Positions 1-11,309 of a stretch of DNA of 64,000 nucleotides are shown one piece after another. This DNA is from Bufo bufo. Lineage: Eukaryota; Chordata; Amphibia; Anura; Bufonidae. The notes below the pieces were generated by a model. That model was not told the origin of the DNA and did not search any database. It worked only from the letters and a program-made list of their open reading frames with translations. The first letter of the stretch is position 1, and each line of letters begins with the position of its first letter. Made by a program: the position numbers and the translations under genes. The stretch lies in NCBI RefSeq assembly GCF_905171765.1, contig NC_053390.1, forward strand, positions 503,913,336 to 503,977,335, read 5' to 3'.

Positions 1-1062
1 GTGAACCAAGGACCCTGGAAAATGAAAAGACCATGGGACAGAAGTAGATTGAGACGACAAAACCGGCTGTCACAAAACAGTAAATCGAAAATGTCCCTTG
101 TACCTGAACCTGCCAATTCTGGTATTATGATGCTGCCCCTTTTTTTTTTTTTTTTTTGTACAGCCTAAGTATAGCTGCTCTGAGTTTAAATGGGCATGTA
201 TATTAAGGGCGGTTTTTATTTTAATTTTATTTTACCGCAGATAAACTGTTGTGGGTTGTGGAGCACTAATGAGCTGCGCCCCTCCTGAGACACAGGAGTA
301 CTGCCTGCATCATAAAACCACAATTGAGAGCACCTTCTGAGCTGGAAGCCCTAATAGCATAACTGGATTCCAGGAAATATTCAGGACTCAGACCATGCTG
401 AACGAGCGTGTCTATTAAAGTCATCCTGAGCCGGCATGTGACCGGCAGATCGCAGCAGCTAAGATGCTGCTCCCCCCAACCCAGCCGCCCGCAGCCCTGA
501 GAGCGGACATGCTGGGGAAGAGCGGCATCACAACCCCGCACCCAGGGCTGGAGACCAGGACGGGCATGAGGCACAGCTGGAACGGAGCCGGCTGAGCCCC
601 GATTACCTGGTAGACTGCGTGTAGCGATGCGGACGTCGGCGGCACGTAACCCAGAATACCGGAAGTAAGGAGGAAGGGAGCACGATACGCTGCTGATGCG
701 TGAGGCTCGGGCGCCTGGCTGAACGGAGGGAAGGGGACTAAATAGCCAGACGCCCCTCCCACAAATGCAGGCTGGTAACAGCCTTATAATTAGGCTTCAG
801 AGTGAGGAGGCGTGTCTCTCAGTAATACAATATGGAGTTGCTGGCTACAGCAAGTGTGTATGGGAAGTGAGGGAAAGCAGTTTTGGCCTCAGAGAACTTT
901 CAGACGTCCTCACATTGTAAATGTTTAAACAGTTTAAAGTGAAAAACTCAAGGAAAACAGTAGTATGTGAAGAAACTAAAGATTGGTTATTGCATAATGC
1001 TGCTGTAGCAATAACATATACTAAAATATTTTTTTTTTAAATGAAAACATGATGGTCACACT
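1..1062. other. No gene recognised; upstream intron or flank
   Basis: No exon with splice sites or recognisable protein similarity was seen. The stretch has a T-run near 138-157, a GC-richer part about 420-780 without a convincing coding frame, and AT-rich sequence after that. It is probably intron upstream of the first visible receptor exon, because that exon begins in phase 1 and needs a preceding exon outside the window. Confidence 0.4.
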
Positions 1063-1066
1063 TTAA

Positions 1067-2090
1067 AGGTGTGCTCTCACTTCAGCAAGTAGCATTTATC
1101 ATGTAGAGAAAGTTAATACCAGGCACTTTCTAATGTATTGTGACTATCCATATTCCCTCCATTGCTGGCTGGATTCATTTTCCCATCACATTATTCACTG
1201 TTCTTTTCCATGGTTACAATTACAAACCACCCTGCTATCCATCAGTGGTGGTCATGCTTGCATAATATAGGAAAAAGCACTAGTCTATGTGCAGAGCGCA
1301 TGGCCCAGCCACTAGAGAGGTTGACACTTTCTCCTATAGTGTGCAAGCACGACCACCACTGATGGATTGCAGGGTGATCTGTAACCATAGAAACGAGCAG
1401 TGTATCATGTGATGGAAAAATGAATTCAGCCAGAAAAGGAAGCAATATGGGTAATAACAATGCATTAGTAAGGGTACTTTCACACTTGCGGCAGAGGATT
1501 CCGGCAGGCAGTTCCATTGCCGGAACTGCCTGCCGGATCCGTCAAAACGCATGCAAACTGATGGCATTTGTCAGACGGCTCAGGATCCTGATCCGTATGA
1601 CAAATGCATTGAAATGCCGGATCCGTCTCTCCGGTGTCATCTGGAAAAAAGGATTCAGAATTTATTTATTTTCACATTTATTTTGCAGTCTGAGCATGCG
1701 CAGACCACAATGCCGGATCCGTTTTGCCGGAACACTCGGGGCAGGATCCGGCATTAATGCTTTTCAATGGGAAAAAATTCCGGATCCGGCATTCCGGCAA
1801 GTATTCCAGAATTTTGGATGGAGATAAAACCGCAGCATGCTGCGGTATTATCTCCGTCCTGAAAAGTCAAAAAGACTGAACTGAAGACATCCTGATGCAT
1901 CCTGAACAGATTGCTCTCCATTCAGAATGCATTAGGATAAAACTGATCAGTTCTTTTCCGGTATAGATCCCCTAGCCTAGGACGGAACTCAATGCCGGAA
2001 AAGAATAACGCTAGTATGAAAGTACCCTAAGTGCCTTGTATTAACTTTCTCTACATGATAAATGCCACTTGCTGAAGTAAAACAACCCCT
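1067..2090. mobile_element. T2/Kolobok-type MITE, TTAA-flanked, split by a Harbinger MITE
   Basis: TTAA lies at 1063-1066 and again at 2091-2094. The ends are inverted repeats: the left arm (CACTTCAGCAAGTAGC..., then the stretch ending AGTTAATAC) reappears inverted at 2035-2080. The terminus TTAAAGG matches the published T2 MITE terminus TTAAAGGRR of Xenopus. A second, truncated copy starts at 3908. Without the nested insert (1472-2027) the element is about 468 bp. Confidence 0.8.
1472..2027. mobile_element. PIF/Harbinger-type MITE nested in the T2 MITE
   Basis: The terminal inverted repeat GGGTACTTTCACACT at the left pairs with AGTATGAAAGTACCC at the right. It is flanked by the 3-bp duplication TAA (1469-1471 and 2028-2030). 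The other arm of the host T2 MITE and the T2 copy at 3908 read without the insert, which confirms the boundaries. The inside is rich in CCGGATCC-type motifs and has no transposase. Confidence 0.85.
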
Positions 2091-2178
2091 TTAAGCTTGT
2101 TGATACCTATGACTCTGCAAGTGTATGTTGTTATAAATAGTATGGATAGTACATGACATCTTCATCACTCTATTTCAG

Positions 2179-2334
2179 CTTTATTTAGCATAGGACCAAG
2201 AAATCTCACAGTGATGAATGTTACTGTCAGCTCAGTTCTCCTGAAATGGGATCCATTTGATCTTCATGAATGTCAAGGAATTTTAAAAAACTGGGTTATC
2301 AACAGAAAAGATCATGCAACCAATGTCTCAAATG
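2179..2334 (+). CDS. IL12RB1: IL12RB1 exon: first half of membrane-proximal FnIII domain
   Basis: The acceptor TATTTCAG ends at 2178 and the donor GT is at 2335. The frame enters in phase 1 and leaves in phase 1. The translation opens with GPRNLTV, the usual start of a fibronectin III domain in cytokine receptors, followed by VLLKWDPF and a CQGILKNWVI segment. This fits the last FnIII domain of IL-12 receptor beta 1, which has a similar W-x-P...C-x-G-V/I-L block. The exon has potential N-glycosylation sites (NLT, NVT). The domain is extracellular and belongs to the receptor chain shared by IL-12 and IL-23. Another class I receptor is possible, but the downstream exons favour IL12RB1. Confidence 0.82.
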
Positions 2335-2414
2335 GTAATATAACATATTTTATGTTTGAAGGATATATCCACCTTCAAAAACTTTTCACAATATATACAT
2401 ATATAGAGATATAA

Positions 2415-2577
2415 TTGGGTTCATTTATCAAACTGGTGTAAAGTAGAACTGGGTTAGTTGCCCATAGCAACCAAACAGATTCCACCTTTCATTTTTGACA
2501 GCTCCTTTGGAAAATGAAAGGTGGAATATGATTGGTTGCTATTGGTTTACTTTACACCAGTTTGATAAATCTCCCCC
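2415..2577. mobile_element. Palindromic MITE, frog-type
   Basis: The arms TTTATCAAACTGGTGTAAAG and CTTTACACCAGTTTGATAAA are inverted copies around a short centre, with CCACCTTTCATTTT and AAAATGAAAGGTGG as an inner pair. A second copy lies at 9392-9557. It is non-coding. As far as I recall, similar units are common in frog genomes. Confidence 0.7.
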
Positions 2578-3560
2578 ATAATGTATATAAAAAGTTGTGT
2601 TACATTGGAAATACACTGCATTACTTGTTTTATATTGATGCTGAGTTGCAGATCAGAGTTGACTTTACACCTCTGTTGAAAACTTGACAAGCTTTGTTGA
2701 TCTCCTATAATGGAGTGGTAAAGCTGTATTTACCTATATGAGATCAATGTGCAGTAACTTGTTATAATCATGTTCTGTGCAGCAAGGAAATGTTGGAAGA
2801 TCTGAGCACTTTAACCAGCAGAATTGTAAATGCAGCTCTGGAGTACAAAAAGGGATCAGTGCAACATAAGTAATGCAATGTATATAGAAAGTTGCTAAAA
2901 CTGGGGGTGGGAGAATAGGGTGTTGTTTATCTGTTTATGTACATTTTGTACAGAAATTTAATTTTTAACTGATTTGGTTCCAAAATGTGATAAAAAGATT
3001 ACAAAAAAATAAAAAAAGTTGCTACAAAAATTGTTATGCAGATTAAATGAGCTTCCAGCTCCTTGTATTTTTTTTTTCAAGTGAGTAATACTCCTTCTAC
3101 TGACTCCTCACTGCTTCTGTGCTTCCTCCTAGGTTCCCCCACCTCTGTATACTAGCCTCCATCCATGATATTTCAATTTAGATATATGACTGCTGCAGCA
3201 TATGCTGGATGTAGCATTGACATCCCTGATGTTCTCTGTAGACAGTGATTGGCAGCAGTCCTTCTCAAAATGTCATTGCTGATGGCCAGGATACAGGGAC
3301 TGGAGCATAACCCAGGAAGTGTTGGCACAGAAGTGGATTAGAGATTGGTAAGTGAGTATTACTAAATCTGTTATTTCAGATGATTCTAAGCTTTTGGTAA
3401 AAAAAAATAAAAAATTCAAGGGGCTTAATAACCCATTTAATTCTATGTCCACTGTAAAATGATGGCCATTTTTTTTTATAAGGATCGTAATAGGACATTG
3501 AGTTTTGATGTTCTGGTCATGTTATTTCACTAGAAGTGGAGCTTCTGCTGAGTATGTGAT
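2578..3560. other. Intron sequence without recognised feature
   Basis: AT-rich intronic DNA with short A and T runs. No exon, no clear inverted repeat and no protein similarity was recognised. Confidence 0.4.
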
Positions 3561-3561
3561 G

Positions 3562-3776
3562 ATGTTCTGACACAAGTAGAGAGCTTCCTTTTCATCCCTG
3601 TGTTTCGGTGAGGGGAAGAAGGCACAGGCTGTCTGGTTAAGTTTGTTAGCTAAGCCAGCCCTCTTCTCTCTCTCTATGTCAGCCGTGACTGGCTTAGCTA
3701 ATAAATTGCACCAGACAGCCTGTGCCTTCTTCACGTCACCGAAACACAGGGATGAGAAGGAAGCTCTCTACCTCTA
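3562..3776. repeat. Long inverted repeat with short loop (MITE-like)
   Basis: The left arm about 3577-3660 (GAGAGCTTCC...CACAGGCTGTCTGG...TTAGCTAAGCCAG) returns inverted about 3688-3770 (CTGGCTTAGCTAA...CCAGACAGCCTGTG...GGAAGCTCTC). The loop is a CT-rich run. The boundaries and target duplication were not resolved. Confidence 0.7.
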
Positions 3777-3907
3777 CCTGTAATAGCTCCTTTATCACAT
3801 TGCCAGCACATAGGGAGGGGAAGGAGGGTCTTTGCCTGTGTTGGAACATCATCACTTACACAGCAAAAGCTCCATTTATGGGACCATGCAACAGGAAGTG
3901 AAATTAA

Positions 3908-4246
3908 AGGGGTTGTGTCACTTCAGCAAATGGCATTTATCATGTAGAGAAAGTTAATACAAGGCACTTACTAATGTATTGTTATTATACTTATTGCTTT
4001 CTTTGCCGGCTGGATTCATTTTTCCATCACATTATACACTGCTCGTTTCCATGGTTATGACGATCCTGCAATCCAGCAGCGGTGGCCAAGTTTGCACACT
4101 ATAGGAAAAAATACAGGCCACACTGGTGGCCGGGACTGTGGAAGCTCACATAGGCTGGTGCTTTTTTCTATAGTGTGCAAGCACGGCCACTGCTGATGGA
4201 TGGAAGGGTGATCATAACCATGGAAATCAGCAGTGTATAGTGTGAT
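3908..4246. mobile_element. Second T2/Kolobok-type MITE copy, right end missing
   Basis: TTAA at 3904-3907 is followed by AGGGGTTGTGTCACTTCAG. The next about 340 bp match the copy at 1067-2090 without its nested Harbinger insert. Similarity stops at about 4246, before the right terminus. Confidence 0.75.
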
Positions 4247-4495
4247 CAGAGCCTACAAGATACAAAGTGGCATGGTGCTTTTCTAATGCTGCTGCCATTT
4301 CATTCATGCAATCTCCAGAAGGAAACATATCCTAGTGATGTGCCATCAATGCCTGTGATTGCCTGAAGGCATTTAATTCAGTTCCTAGTGTTTCATCTTT
4401 ATTTTTCCTACTAGCTAAAGGACTGGGCTTCGCACGGGTATATTTCATCTATTTCATTTAATGTTTGTGTGTGTTGTTAAAAGATTTACAGTATC

Positions 4496-5900
4496 CACTA
4501 TAACAGTGACATCTACAGTACCCCGCCCCCTTAACAGTGACCTCCACAGCCCCATCCCTTAACACTGACCGCACCCCCACAGTGCCCCATCTCCTTAAAA
4601 TGGGACCTCCCCAGCATCCCACCCCCTTGACAGTGACCTGCACAGGGACCCACCCCCTTAACAGTGACCTCTACAAAACCCACCCCTTAACACTGACCAT
4701 AGGTTACAGTCCACTTAACTGACCTCCACCACTCCCTTAACAGAGACCTCCACAGCGACTGCCCCTTTAACAGTGACTGCCACAGTACCCCGCTCCCTTA
4801 ACAGTGACCTCACAGTACCCCGCTGCCTTAACAGTGACCTCACAGTACCCGGCTGCCCCTTTAATGGTGACCTCCACTGTCCCCTCCTCCCTTAACAGTG
4901 AGCTCCACAGTGCCCGCCCCTTTAACAGTGACCTCCACAGAGGCCTGCCCCCTTAACAGTAACATCCACAGCGCCCTCCCCTTTAACAGTGACCTCCTCA
5001 GTGGCTGCCCCTTTATTAGTAACCTCCACAGTACCCCTTCTCGTTAACATTGATTTTCACAATAACCCGCCCCTTAACAGTGACCTCCACAGAGCTCCAT
5101 TCCCTTAAAATGTGACTTCCACAACACCCCGCCCCTTTAACACTGACCTCTTCAGCACCTCCCTTAACACTGACCTCCATAGCGGACCGTCCCCTCAACT
5201 GTGACCTCCACCGTTTTCTGCCCCCTTAACAGAGACCTCCACAGTGCCCTCCCCTTTAACAGTGACCTCCACAGCATCCCACCCCTTTAACATTGACCTC
5301 TACAGTACCCCATCTCCTTAACAGTGACCTTCACAGTACCCCATCTCCTTAACAGTGACCTTCACAGTACCCCATCTCCTTAACAGTGATTTCCACAACA
5401 CCCCTTAACAGTGGCCTCTACAGCAATCTGCCCCTTAACACTGACCTCCATACCGGACTTCAACAGCAGCCTGTCCCTAGGGTGGCCAGAGGTCCGGTTT
5501 TAGGCTGGACAGTCCGGCTTTCAGACTCCCTGTCCTCCGTCCGGTGCAGGGCCTGGACAGACACAGGGATGTCCTTTTGAACAGCTCACTCTAAGACAGC
5601 AGCCCTGTGCTGTCTGAGCATGAGCTGCAGGGAGAAAGTCACCCTTCCTCCCACCCCTGCAGCTGACAGAAGTTGATTTTTACCTTCATTTTTTCAATCC
5701 CCACGTTGGAGGGGCGTGGCCTAACCAGGTCAGGGGCATGACTTAGCGGGACCCGGGGGCGTTTTTTCTTTAAGTTCCTCTTTTGAGGGTGGCCTGAATG
5801 GCCACCCTACCTGCCCCCTCAACTGTGACCTCCACAGCACTCCCTTGACAGTGTCATCCACAGTACCCTGCCCCCTTAAAGCTGACCTACAGCAGTGAAG
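4496..5900. repeat. Degenerate minisatellite, unit about 25-32 bp
   Basis: Dozens of imperfect copies of CCTTAACAGTGACCTCCACAG spaced by C-rich linkers fill 4496-5460. The array resumes at 5818-5890 after the hAT MITE at 5478-5809. The open frames here are by-products of the repeat. The array may belong to a larger repeat that starts near 4410 (GGCTTCGCACGGGTA) and ends with a CA-rich tract near 6185-6236. Confidence 0.75.
5478..5809. mobile_element. hAT-type MITE inside the minisatellite
   Basis: The ends TAGGGTGGCCA and TGGCCACCCTA are perfect inverted repeats. The flanks CCTGTCCC (5470-5477) and CCTGCCCC (5810-5817) form an 8-bp duplication with one mismatch, the length expected for hAT. 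It has no transposase. Confidence 0.75.
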
Positions 5901-6248
5901 AAAAATAGCTGGGTTGTTATGGAAACCTGGTGTAAAACTATGTGTATGTGGAGACTAAGTGCCTGCGAGCTTCTATTCGCTGATAAGGGACATGTGACCG
6001 TGTGTATGGCAGTTGGGATATGAAGAGAAAGACCTGCAGACTTCTATTGATTAATGCATTTTTTGGGAATCTCTCAGGAACGGTACATGGTAGAGAGCTG
6101 AGACCTGGTCTAAAACCTTCCCGGACACATGATGTACCTGTGTGCCAAATTTCGTGATTGTAAATGAGACGGTGCAGATTCCTTTAGCGGACATACACAC
6201 ATACACACACACATACACTCAGCTTTATATATTAGATGTATAGCAGAA

Positions 6249-6621
6249 CAGGAGGGACTGGGAACTTAAAGTGGCCCTGTAAAAATTTACTGATAGAAGG
6301 TGGGGCAACACAAGAAGGCAGGAACAACTGAAGTACAAGGGGCCAAAACTACAGTACTAGTGCAGCACAAAATACGGTCCCAGCAGAACCAAATACTACA
6401 GTGTAGCACAAAATAGTACTGCCCCAGTCACAGTATTCAACTGTATCTCCGTCCTGAGGATGGTAATACAGTTGAATTCAGGAGGACACTTCCCCTAGCA
6501 TTAATTAATGCTGTGAGCTTCAGGCTGATTTGAACCTGGCCATGAGGGGTGCTTTGGTGGCCTCCTGGGCATTGGCCCACCAGAAAAATTCCCTGTAAGG
6601 TCTATGGCCAGTTCACCCCTG
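6249..6621. mobile_element. hAT-type MITE
   Basis: The element begins CAGGAGGGACTGG and ends CCAGTTCACCCCTG. The flanks TAGCAGAA (6241-6248) and TAGCACAA (6622-6629) form an 8-bp duplication with one mismatch. The inside is related, in opposite orientation, to the element at 49265-49652 (shared motifs around CAGTTGAAT and TGGGCCAC). Confidence 0.65.
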
Positions 6622-6829
6622 TAGCACAACATGTCAGTGATGTCCCCAAAAATGACCAATAAAAGAAATTCTAAGCATTTAAGCAGTATGTAGTAAAATT
6701 TTAGGAGATATTTGCATTATGCAGGTGGCATTAAGTAACACATGCTGCAAATATAAGATGGATGATGTTCACCTTTTTTTTTAATTGTTTTTCTGTTTTG
6801 CCTTGAAATGTTCTACATAAATATTTCAG

Positions 6830-6973
6830 AGACTTATGAAAACTCATCAGTGACTCAATACCTTGTGGAAGGATTACCTCATGGGTTCAATTACACCTTT
6901 GAGGTTAAGGGAATTACTGTCTTTGGAGAGCAAACTGGGAGCAGTTTTAAGTCTGTATCCAGCCCTTGGATAG
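6830..6973 (+). CDS. IL12RB1: IL12RB1 exon: second half of membrane-proximal FnIII domain
   Basis: The acceptor ATATTTCAG ends at 6829 and the donor GT follows 6973. The exon is phase 1 at both sides and joins the exon at 2179 without breaking the frame. The peptide carries GLPHGFNYTFEVKGITVFGE, the typical E-F-G strand pattern of a FnIII domain (L-x-x-G-x-x-Y-x-F-x-V). It ends SSPWI just before the membrane. NSS and NYT are possible N-glycosylation sites. Confidence 0.82.
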
Positions 6974-7657
6974 GTAACAAACAATACAATTTTCTGATTT
7001 CTAATATAAGATAGAAATATATTTCTTTTATTATTAGAAAAGAAAAAAAACATGGGCCACATATCCAACAATTTCCTTCCATTTTTATATGCACTATACA
7101 TAATTGTTACAATTATATAAGTTTGTAAACATATATGGTGACCATGTAATTTAAAGGAGTTATTCAAGTATATAAATGAATGGCCTATTCATAGGATAGG
7201 GCTAGGCCTTGAATATAAAACTGGTGGGGGTGTAACTCCCCACTACCCACAATGATCAGCTGTTTGAAGGAGCTGTGAGACTCATGTGAGCACTGCAGCC
7301 TCTCCATTGCTTACATCAGATTTTACACACTGTACTTGTGCTTGCAGCAACTCTATTTGGTACTGCAGCTTTGTACCAATTAAGTGAGTCATAGGCCCTA
7401 CAAAAAGTACAAAAAACCTATCACTAGCAATGTTAATTATAGTAGTGCACAATGTACAGATTACGCAACAGAGAGAAAATAATTTATTAGTATCCCATTA
7501 ATGACCAGCACATGAATATGCTGGTTGGTTCCGGGACATCTTCCCATCTATAACCAAATATATAATGGGTATAAAAGTATTTTTTTTAAAGAAATGTTAT
7601 GTATAAAAATGTTGGCATTGACAATCACATATGAACTATACATTTATTTTCTTATAG
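6974..7657. other. Short intron with a T2-like fragment
   Basis: A TTAAAGGAG terminus of the T2 type occurs at 7151 and is followed by non-coding sequence. No matching right terminus was found. The remainder is AT-rich intron with nothing else recognised. Confidence 0.4.
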
Positions 7658-7739
7658 TTGAGAATACTAATAAGAAGCTTCTTGAAAAAACTGTGGGAAT
7701 TCTTGCTGCCTTACTGCTGGTTGCTTTCGTGTTTTCATG
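7658..7739 (+). CDS. IL12RB1: IL12RB1 transmembrane exon
   Basis: The acceptor CTTATAG ends at 7657 and the donor GTAAGA starts at 7740. It enters in phase 1, completing a Val codon, and leaves in phase 2. The peptide VENTNKKLLEK is followed by a hydrophobic run TVGILAALLLVAFVFS, a single-pass transmembrane helix. The exon fits the position of the membrane exon of class I cytokine receptors, directly after the last FnIII domain. Confidence 0.82.
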
Positions 7740-8034
7740 GTAAGATATTTCTGTACAAAAATAAAAAATGAATACCACATCTCCTAATGTATTTCTTTAT
7801 TAAAGAGAATCTATGACAATGATCATGCGGGAATGGATTCCATATAACTTGCAATTTACTAGTTAAATGTCAAAGTTTTTTTTTATTCATTAGGTGGTCC
7901 TGCTCAGTGGTCTACCTGTGTGACCGTGCATGCAGTACGGTAATATTTTTTGGTCAGTGAGTAGGACCACTGGAGTGAACAGGGACACTACTCTTCCTTA
8001 TTGATAATATTCATGATTACTGTGAGGCTCTTTT
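7740..8034. other. Intron sequence, no feature recognised
   Basis: Intronic DNA between the transmembrane exon and the Harbinger MITE. Nothing coding or clearly repetitive was identified. Confidence 0.35.
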
Positions 8035-8037
8035 TAA

Positions 8038-8362
8038 GGCTAGGGCTACACAACGAAATTTTTTCGGCGACAATTTGTCGCACCAATGTTGCGCGACAAT
8101 TTTTATGATGATAGTCTATGGTGTCGCACTGCGACATGCTGCGACTGCGACACAACAGTCGCAAAAAACCCATCCAAAATGAATTTTTCTGCGACTGTCT
8201 CGTCGCAGCATGTCGCAGTGCGACAACAGATTATTATTATAAAAATTATCACGTGACATTTGTGCGACATCAATGTCGCGCAACACATGTTGCAGTGTAG
8301 TTGTGCCCTATGTGTCGCGTGACTTATTATTGGGCGACACATGTCGTCGTGTAGCCCTAGCC
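8038..8362. mobile_element. PIF/Harbinger-type MITE, strongly palindromic
   Basis: GGCTAGGGCTACACAACGA at the left pairs with TCGTGTAGCCCTAGCC at the right. TAA flanks both sides (8035-8037 and 8363-8365). The inside repeats TGTCGCA and TGCGACA motifs on both strands, so the unit can fold almost completely. It is non-coding. Confidence 0.85.
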
Positions 8363-8783
8363 TAAATCAGATTGAACTTCTGTTCCTTAGCCACATTTCT
8401 TCACAAAGCTACAATATTATTTGGTGGCTTCTTGGATCCATGACCATTTTAGCTAGCACTGTACAAGACTGATCAAGACTTATCATCCCTGCATCTACAG
8501 TATAAAAAAAAAGTCAAATGTTAATGCCCTATACTAATTGCTAGTTAGCAGGGGCAGACTGACAACTCATGGGGCCCCCGGGCAATAGGAGATTATGGGG
8601 CCCCTGTTTCCCCGCCCACCCTCAAGCCACACCCACATATCGCACCGCCCACATCACCTATATCAATATGTAAATCCCAGAGAACCCTTTTACCTTACGT
8701 TATCTGTAGTATTACATAGGACTGCAAAAATACCCAGGAGCCAAATAAAATTTTTAGTTGTCAAATTAAAAATACATAAATTA

Positions 8784-9157
8784 GGCTACTTTCACAGTAC
8801 CGTTTTGCTGGATCCGGCAGGGTTCAGCAAAAACACTTCCGTTACTGATAATACAACCATCTACATCCATTATGAACAGATTCGGTTGTATTATCTGTAA
8901 CATAGCCAAGATGGATCCGTCATGAACTCCATTGAAAGTCAATAGGGGACGGAACCGTTTTCTATTGTGTCAGATCCGTCTTGCTCCACATCCCAGGACG
9001 GAAAGCAAAATACAACATGCTGCGGTTTGCTCTCCGGTCTGGGAACGCAACTAAACGGAACGGAATGCATTTTGGAGGATTACGTTCTGTTTAGTTCAGT
9101 TTTGTCCCTATTGACAATGAATGGGGAAAAAACTTTAATGCTAGTGTGATAGTACCG
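8784..9157. mobile_element. Harbinger-like MITE nested in the hAT element
   Basis: The left end TTAGGCTACTTTCACAG and the right end GTGATAGTACCGTTA are degenerate inverted repeats, related to the GGGTACTTTCACAC termini at 1472. Inner CCGGATCC/GGATCCG-like motifs and a CAACATGCTGCGG palindrome also match that family. The right boundary is uncertain by a few bases. Confidence 0.6.
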
Positions 9158-9391
9158 TTATAATAAAAAAAGACTTAGAGGAGAAGATGAGACGCAGGTC
9201 ACAGTGGTGAGCCAGCACTACATATAGGAGAATACAGCACCACATACCTCTTACATCCAGTGACATCTCCTGTCATGTAGATCTTCTCTTTTCTCTTCTC
9301 CTCCGTTTGACCCAGACCGCCATGACAAATTATTTCAGCCGTATCTCGTCTCTGCAGAGTTTGTTACACAGACATGTTAGATTTCTCATAA

Positions 9392-9557
9392 TTGGGGCTA
9401 TTTATCAAACTGGTGTATAGTACAATTGGCTTAGTTGCCCATAGCAACCAATCAGATTCCACCTTTCATTCTCAAAAGAAACTGTCTAAAATTAAAAGGG
9501 GAATCTGGTTGCAACTAAGCCAGTTCTACTTTACACCAGTTTGATAAATGACCCCCA
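9392..9557. mobile_element. Palindromic MITE, second copy of the 2415 family
   Basis: It shares TTTATCAAACTGGTGTA, AGTTGCCCATAGCAACCAA and CCACCTTTCATT with 2415-2577, and ends with TTTACACCAGTTTGATAAA. It is non-coding. Confidence 0.7.
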
Positions 9558-9734
9558 AATGTCCCTATGGTGTCTACAGTAATTATAATGTCCCTTAGAG
9601 TGCCCCCAGTAATAATAACATCCTATATCGTGCTCCAGGTAATAATACCTGTATAGTATCCCTGAAAAATAATGTCCCCTAATATGTCCTTCTAATAGAA
9701 ATGCCCCTATAGTTCCTACCAAATAGCGACATCC

Positions 9735-10870
9735 CCCACACTGCCATCACAGTTGTAATTGTCACCACACTGCCCCCACAGTAGTAATTGTCCCACACAC
9801 TGCCTCCACAATAGTAATTGTCCCCACACTGCCCCCACAGTAGTAATTGTCCCCACACTGCCACCACAGTAGTAATTGTCCTCCACACTGCCCCCACAGT
9901 AGTAATTGTCCCCCACACTGCCCCCACAGTAGTAATTGTCCCCCACACTTCCCCCACAGTAGTAACTGTCCCCCACACTGCTCCCACAGTAGTAATTGTC
10001 CCCCACACAGCCCCCACAGTAGTAATTTTCCCCCACACTGTCCCCACAGTAGTAATTGTCCCCCACACTGTCCCCACAGTAGTAATTGTCCCCCACAGTA
10101 GTAATTGTCCTCCACACTGTCCCCACAGTAGTAATTGTGCCCACACTGCCCCCACAGTAGAAATTGTTCCCCACACTGCCCCCACAGTAGTAATTTTCCC
10201 CCACACTGCCCCCACAGTACCAATTGTCACCCACACTGCCCCCACAGTAGTAATTGTTCCCCACACTGCCCCCACAGTAGTAATTGTTCCCCACACTGCT
10301 CCCACAGTAGTAAATGTCCCCCACACTGCCCCCACAGTAGTAATTGTCCCCACACTGCCCCCACAGTAGTACATTTCCCTCACACTGCCCCCACAGTACC
10401 AATTGTCCCCCATACTTCCCCCAAAGTAGTCATTGTCCCCCACACTGCCCCCACAGTAACAATTGTCCCCCCACACTGCCCCCACAGTAGTAATTGTCCC
10501 CCACACTGCCCCCAAAGTACCAATTGTCCCCCACACTGCCCCCACAGTATTAATTTCCCCACACTGCCCCCACAGTACCAATTGTCCCCCACACTGCCCC
10601 CACAGTACCAATTGTCCCCCACACTGCCCCCACAGTACTAATTGTACCCCACACTTCCCCCACAGTACCAATTATCCCCCACAGTATAATTTTCCCCCAT
10701 ACTGCCCCCACAGTATTGATTTCCCCCCCAGACTGCCCCCACAGTAGTAATTTTTCCCCCACACTGCCCCCACAGTATTAATTTTCTCCCACACTGCCCC
10801 CACAGTGTTAATTTCCCCCACACTGCCCCCATGTAGTAGTTTGCTCCCAATGTAGTAATTTGCCCCCCAT
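9735..10870. repeat. Minisatellite, about 30-bp unit, about 35-40 copies
   Basis: The unit CCACACTGCCCCCACAGTAG followed by TAATTGTCCC repeats almost without interruption, with some units shortened by a few bases. Because 30 is divisible by 3 and stops are rare in the unit, long open frames appear on both strands. They have no start context, no varied protein sequence and no domain, so I do not call them genes. Confidence 0.95.
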
Positions 10871-11309
10871 TGTCCCTTCAATAATATGTATCCTCGCCTC
10901 ATGTGCCTCCCAGTAATGTCCCCTAAAGTTGGCTAGGCACACAAAAAAATAAAATAAAAGCCAAAACTTACCTGTGTGTCCTAGACTCCTGGCACTCCCC
11001 CATAGATAGGCAGGCGCGCGGCGCACGTCACTGTGCTGCGTCCCAGCACAGGCGCGTGATGACGTTATTGTGCCCGCCTGCGCCGGGAATACTACTGCAT
11101 AGGATTAGCGGTGATCGGCGGGGCAGGGAACAATGCGCTCCCATGCCTCGCCATAGTTTGTGGGCGTTTGGGTCGGCAATGGGCTCCCCAGTGATGTCGG
11201 GCCCGGGGGGCCAACCCAAATGCCCCACATCTCATGGGGCCCCCTACTGGCCGTGGGCTCTCGGTCTATGCCCGAGTGCTCGAATGGTCAGTCCGCCCCT
11301 GCTAGTTAG

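Larger units (their letters stand above)
8549..11301. mobile_element. 2.75 kb non-autonomous hAT element
   Basis: The element begins CAGGGGCAGACTGAC and ends GTCAGTCCGCCCCTG, a near-perfect inverted repeat of the CAGGGGCGGACTGAC type known from vertebrate hAT elements. The 8-bp duplication CTAGTTAG is exact (8541-8548 and 11302-11309). The subterminal parts keep GGGGCCCC-type motifs. No transposase remains. The interior holds a Harbinger-like MITE, a palindromic frog MITE and a 1.1 kb minisatellite. Confidence 0.88.

Noticed and set aside
266..762. Two overlapping minus-strand open frames in GC-richer DNA
   Set aside because: No splice context, no recognisable domain, and frames on the same bases contradict each other; not supported as a gene or promoter.
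1162..1827. Several open frames around the first MITE
   Set aside because: They lie in the T2 and Harbinger repeats and read the inverted arms.
2179..7739. IL12RB2, IL6ST or CSF3R as the identity of the receptor
   Set aside because: The C-x-G-I-L segment, the L-P-x-P Box1 close to the membrane and a short acidic tail fit IL12RB1 better; the others have long tails and a different last FnIII domain as I recall them.
9679..10762. Long open frames on both strands (up to about 330 codons)
   Set aside because: They are produced by the 30-bp minisatellite, whose unit length is a multiple of three. The peptides are monotonous repeats such as [10 protein letters not shown] with no domain.
9735..10870. 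CRISPR-like regular array
   Set aside because: Units are contiguous with no unique spacers, there are no cas genes, and the context is vertebrate.
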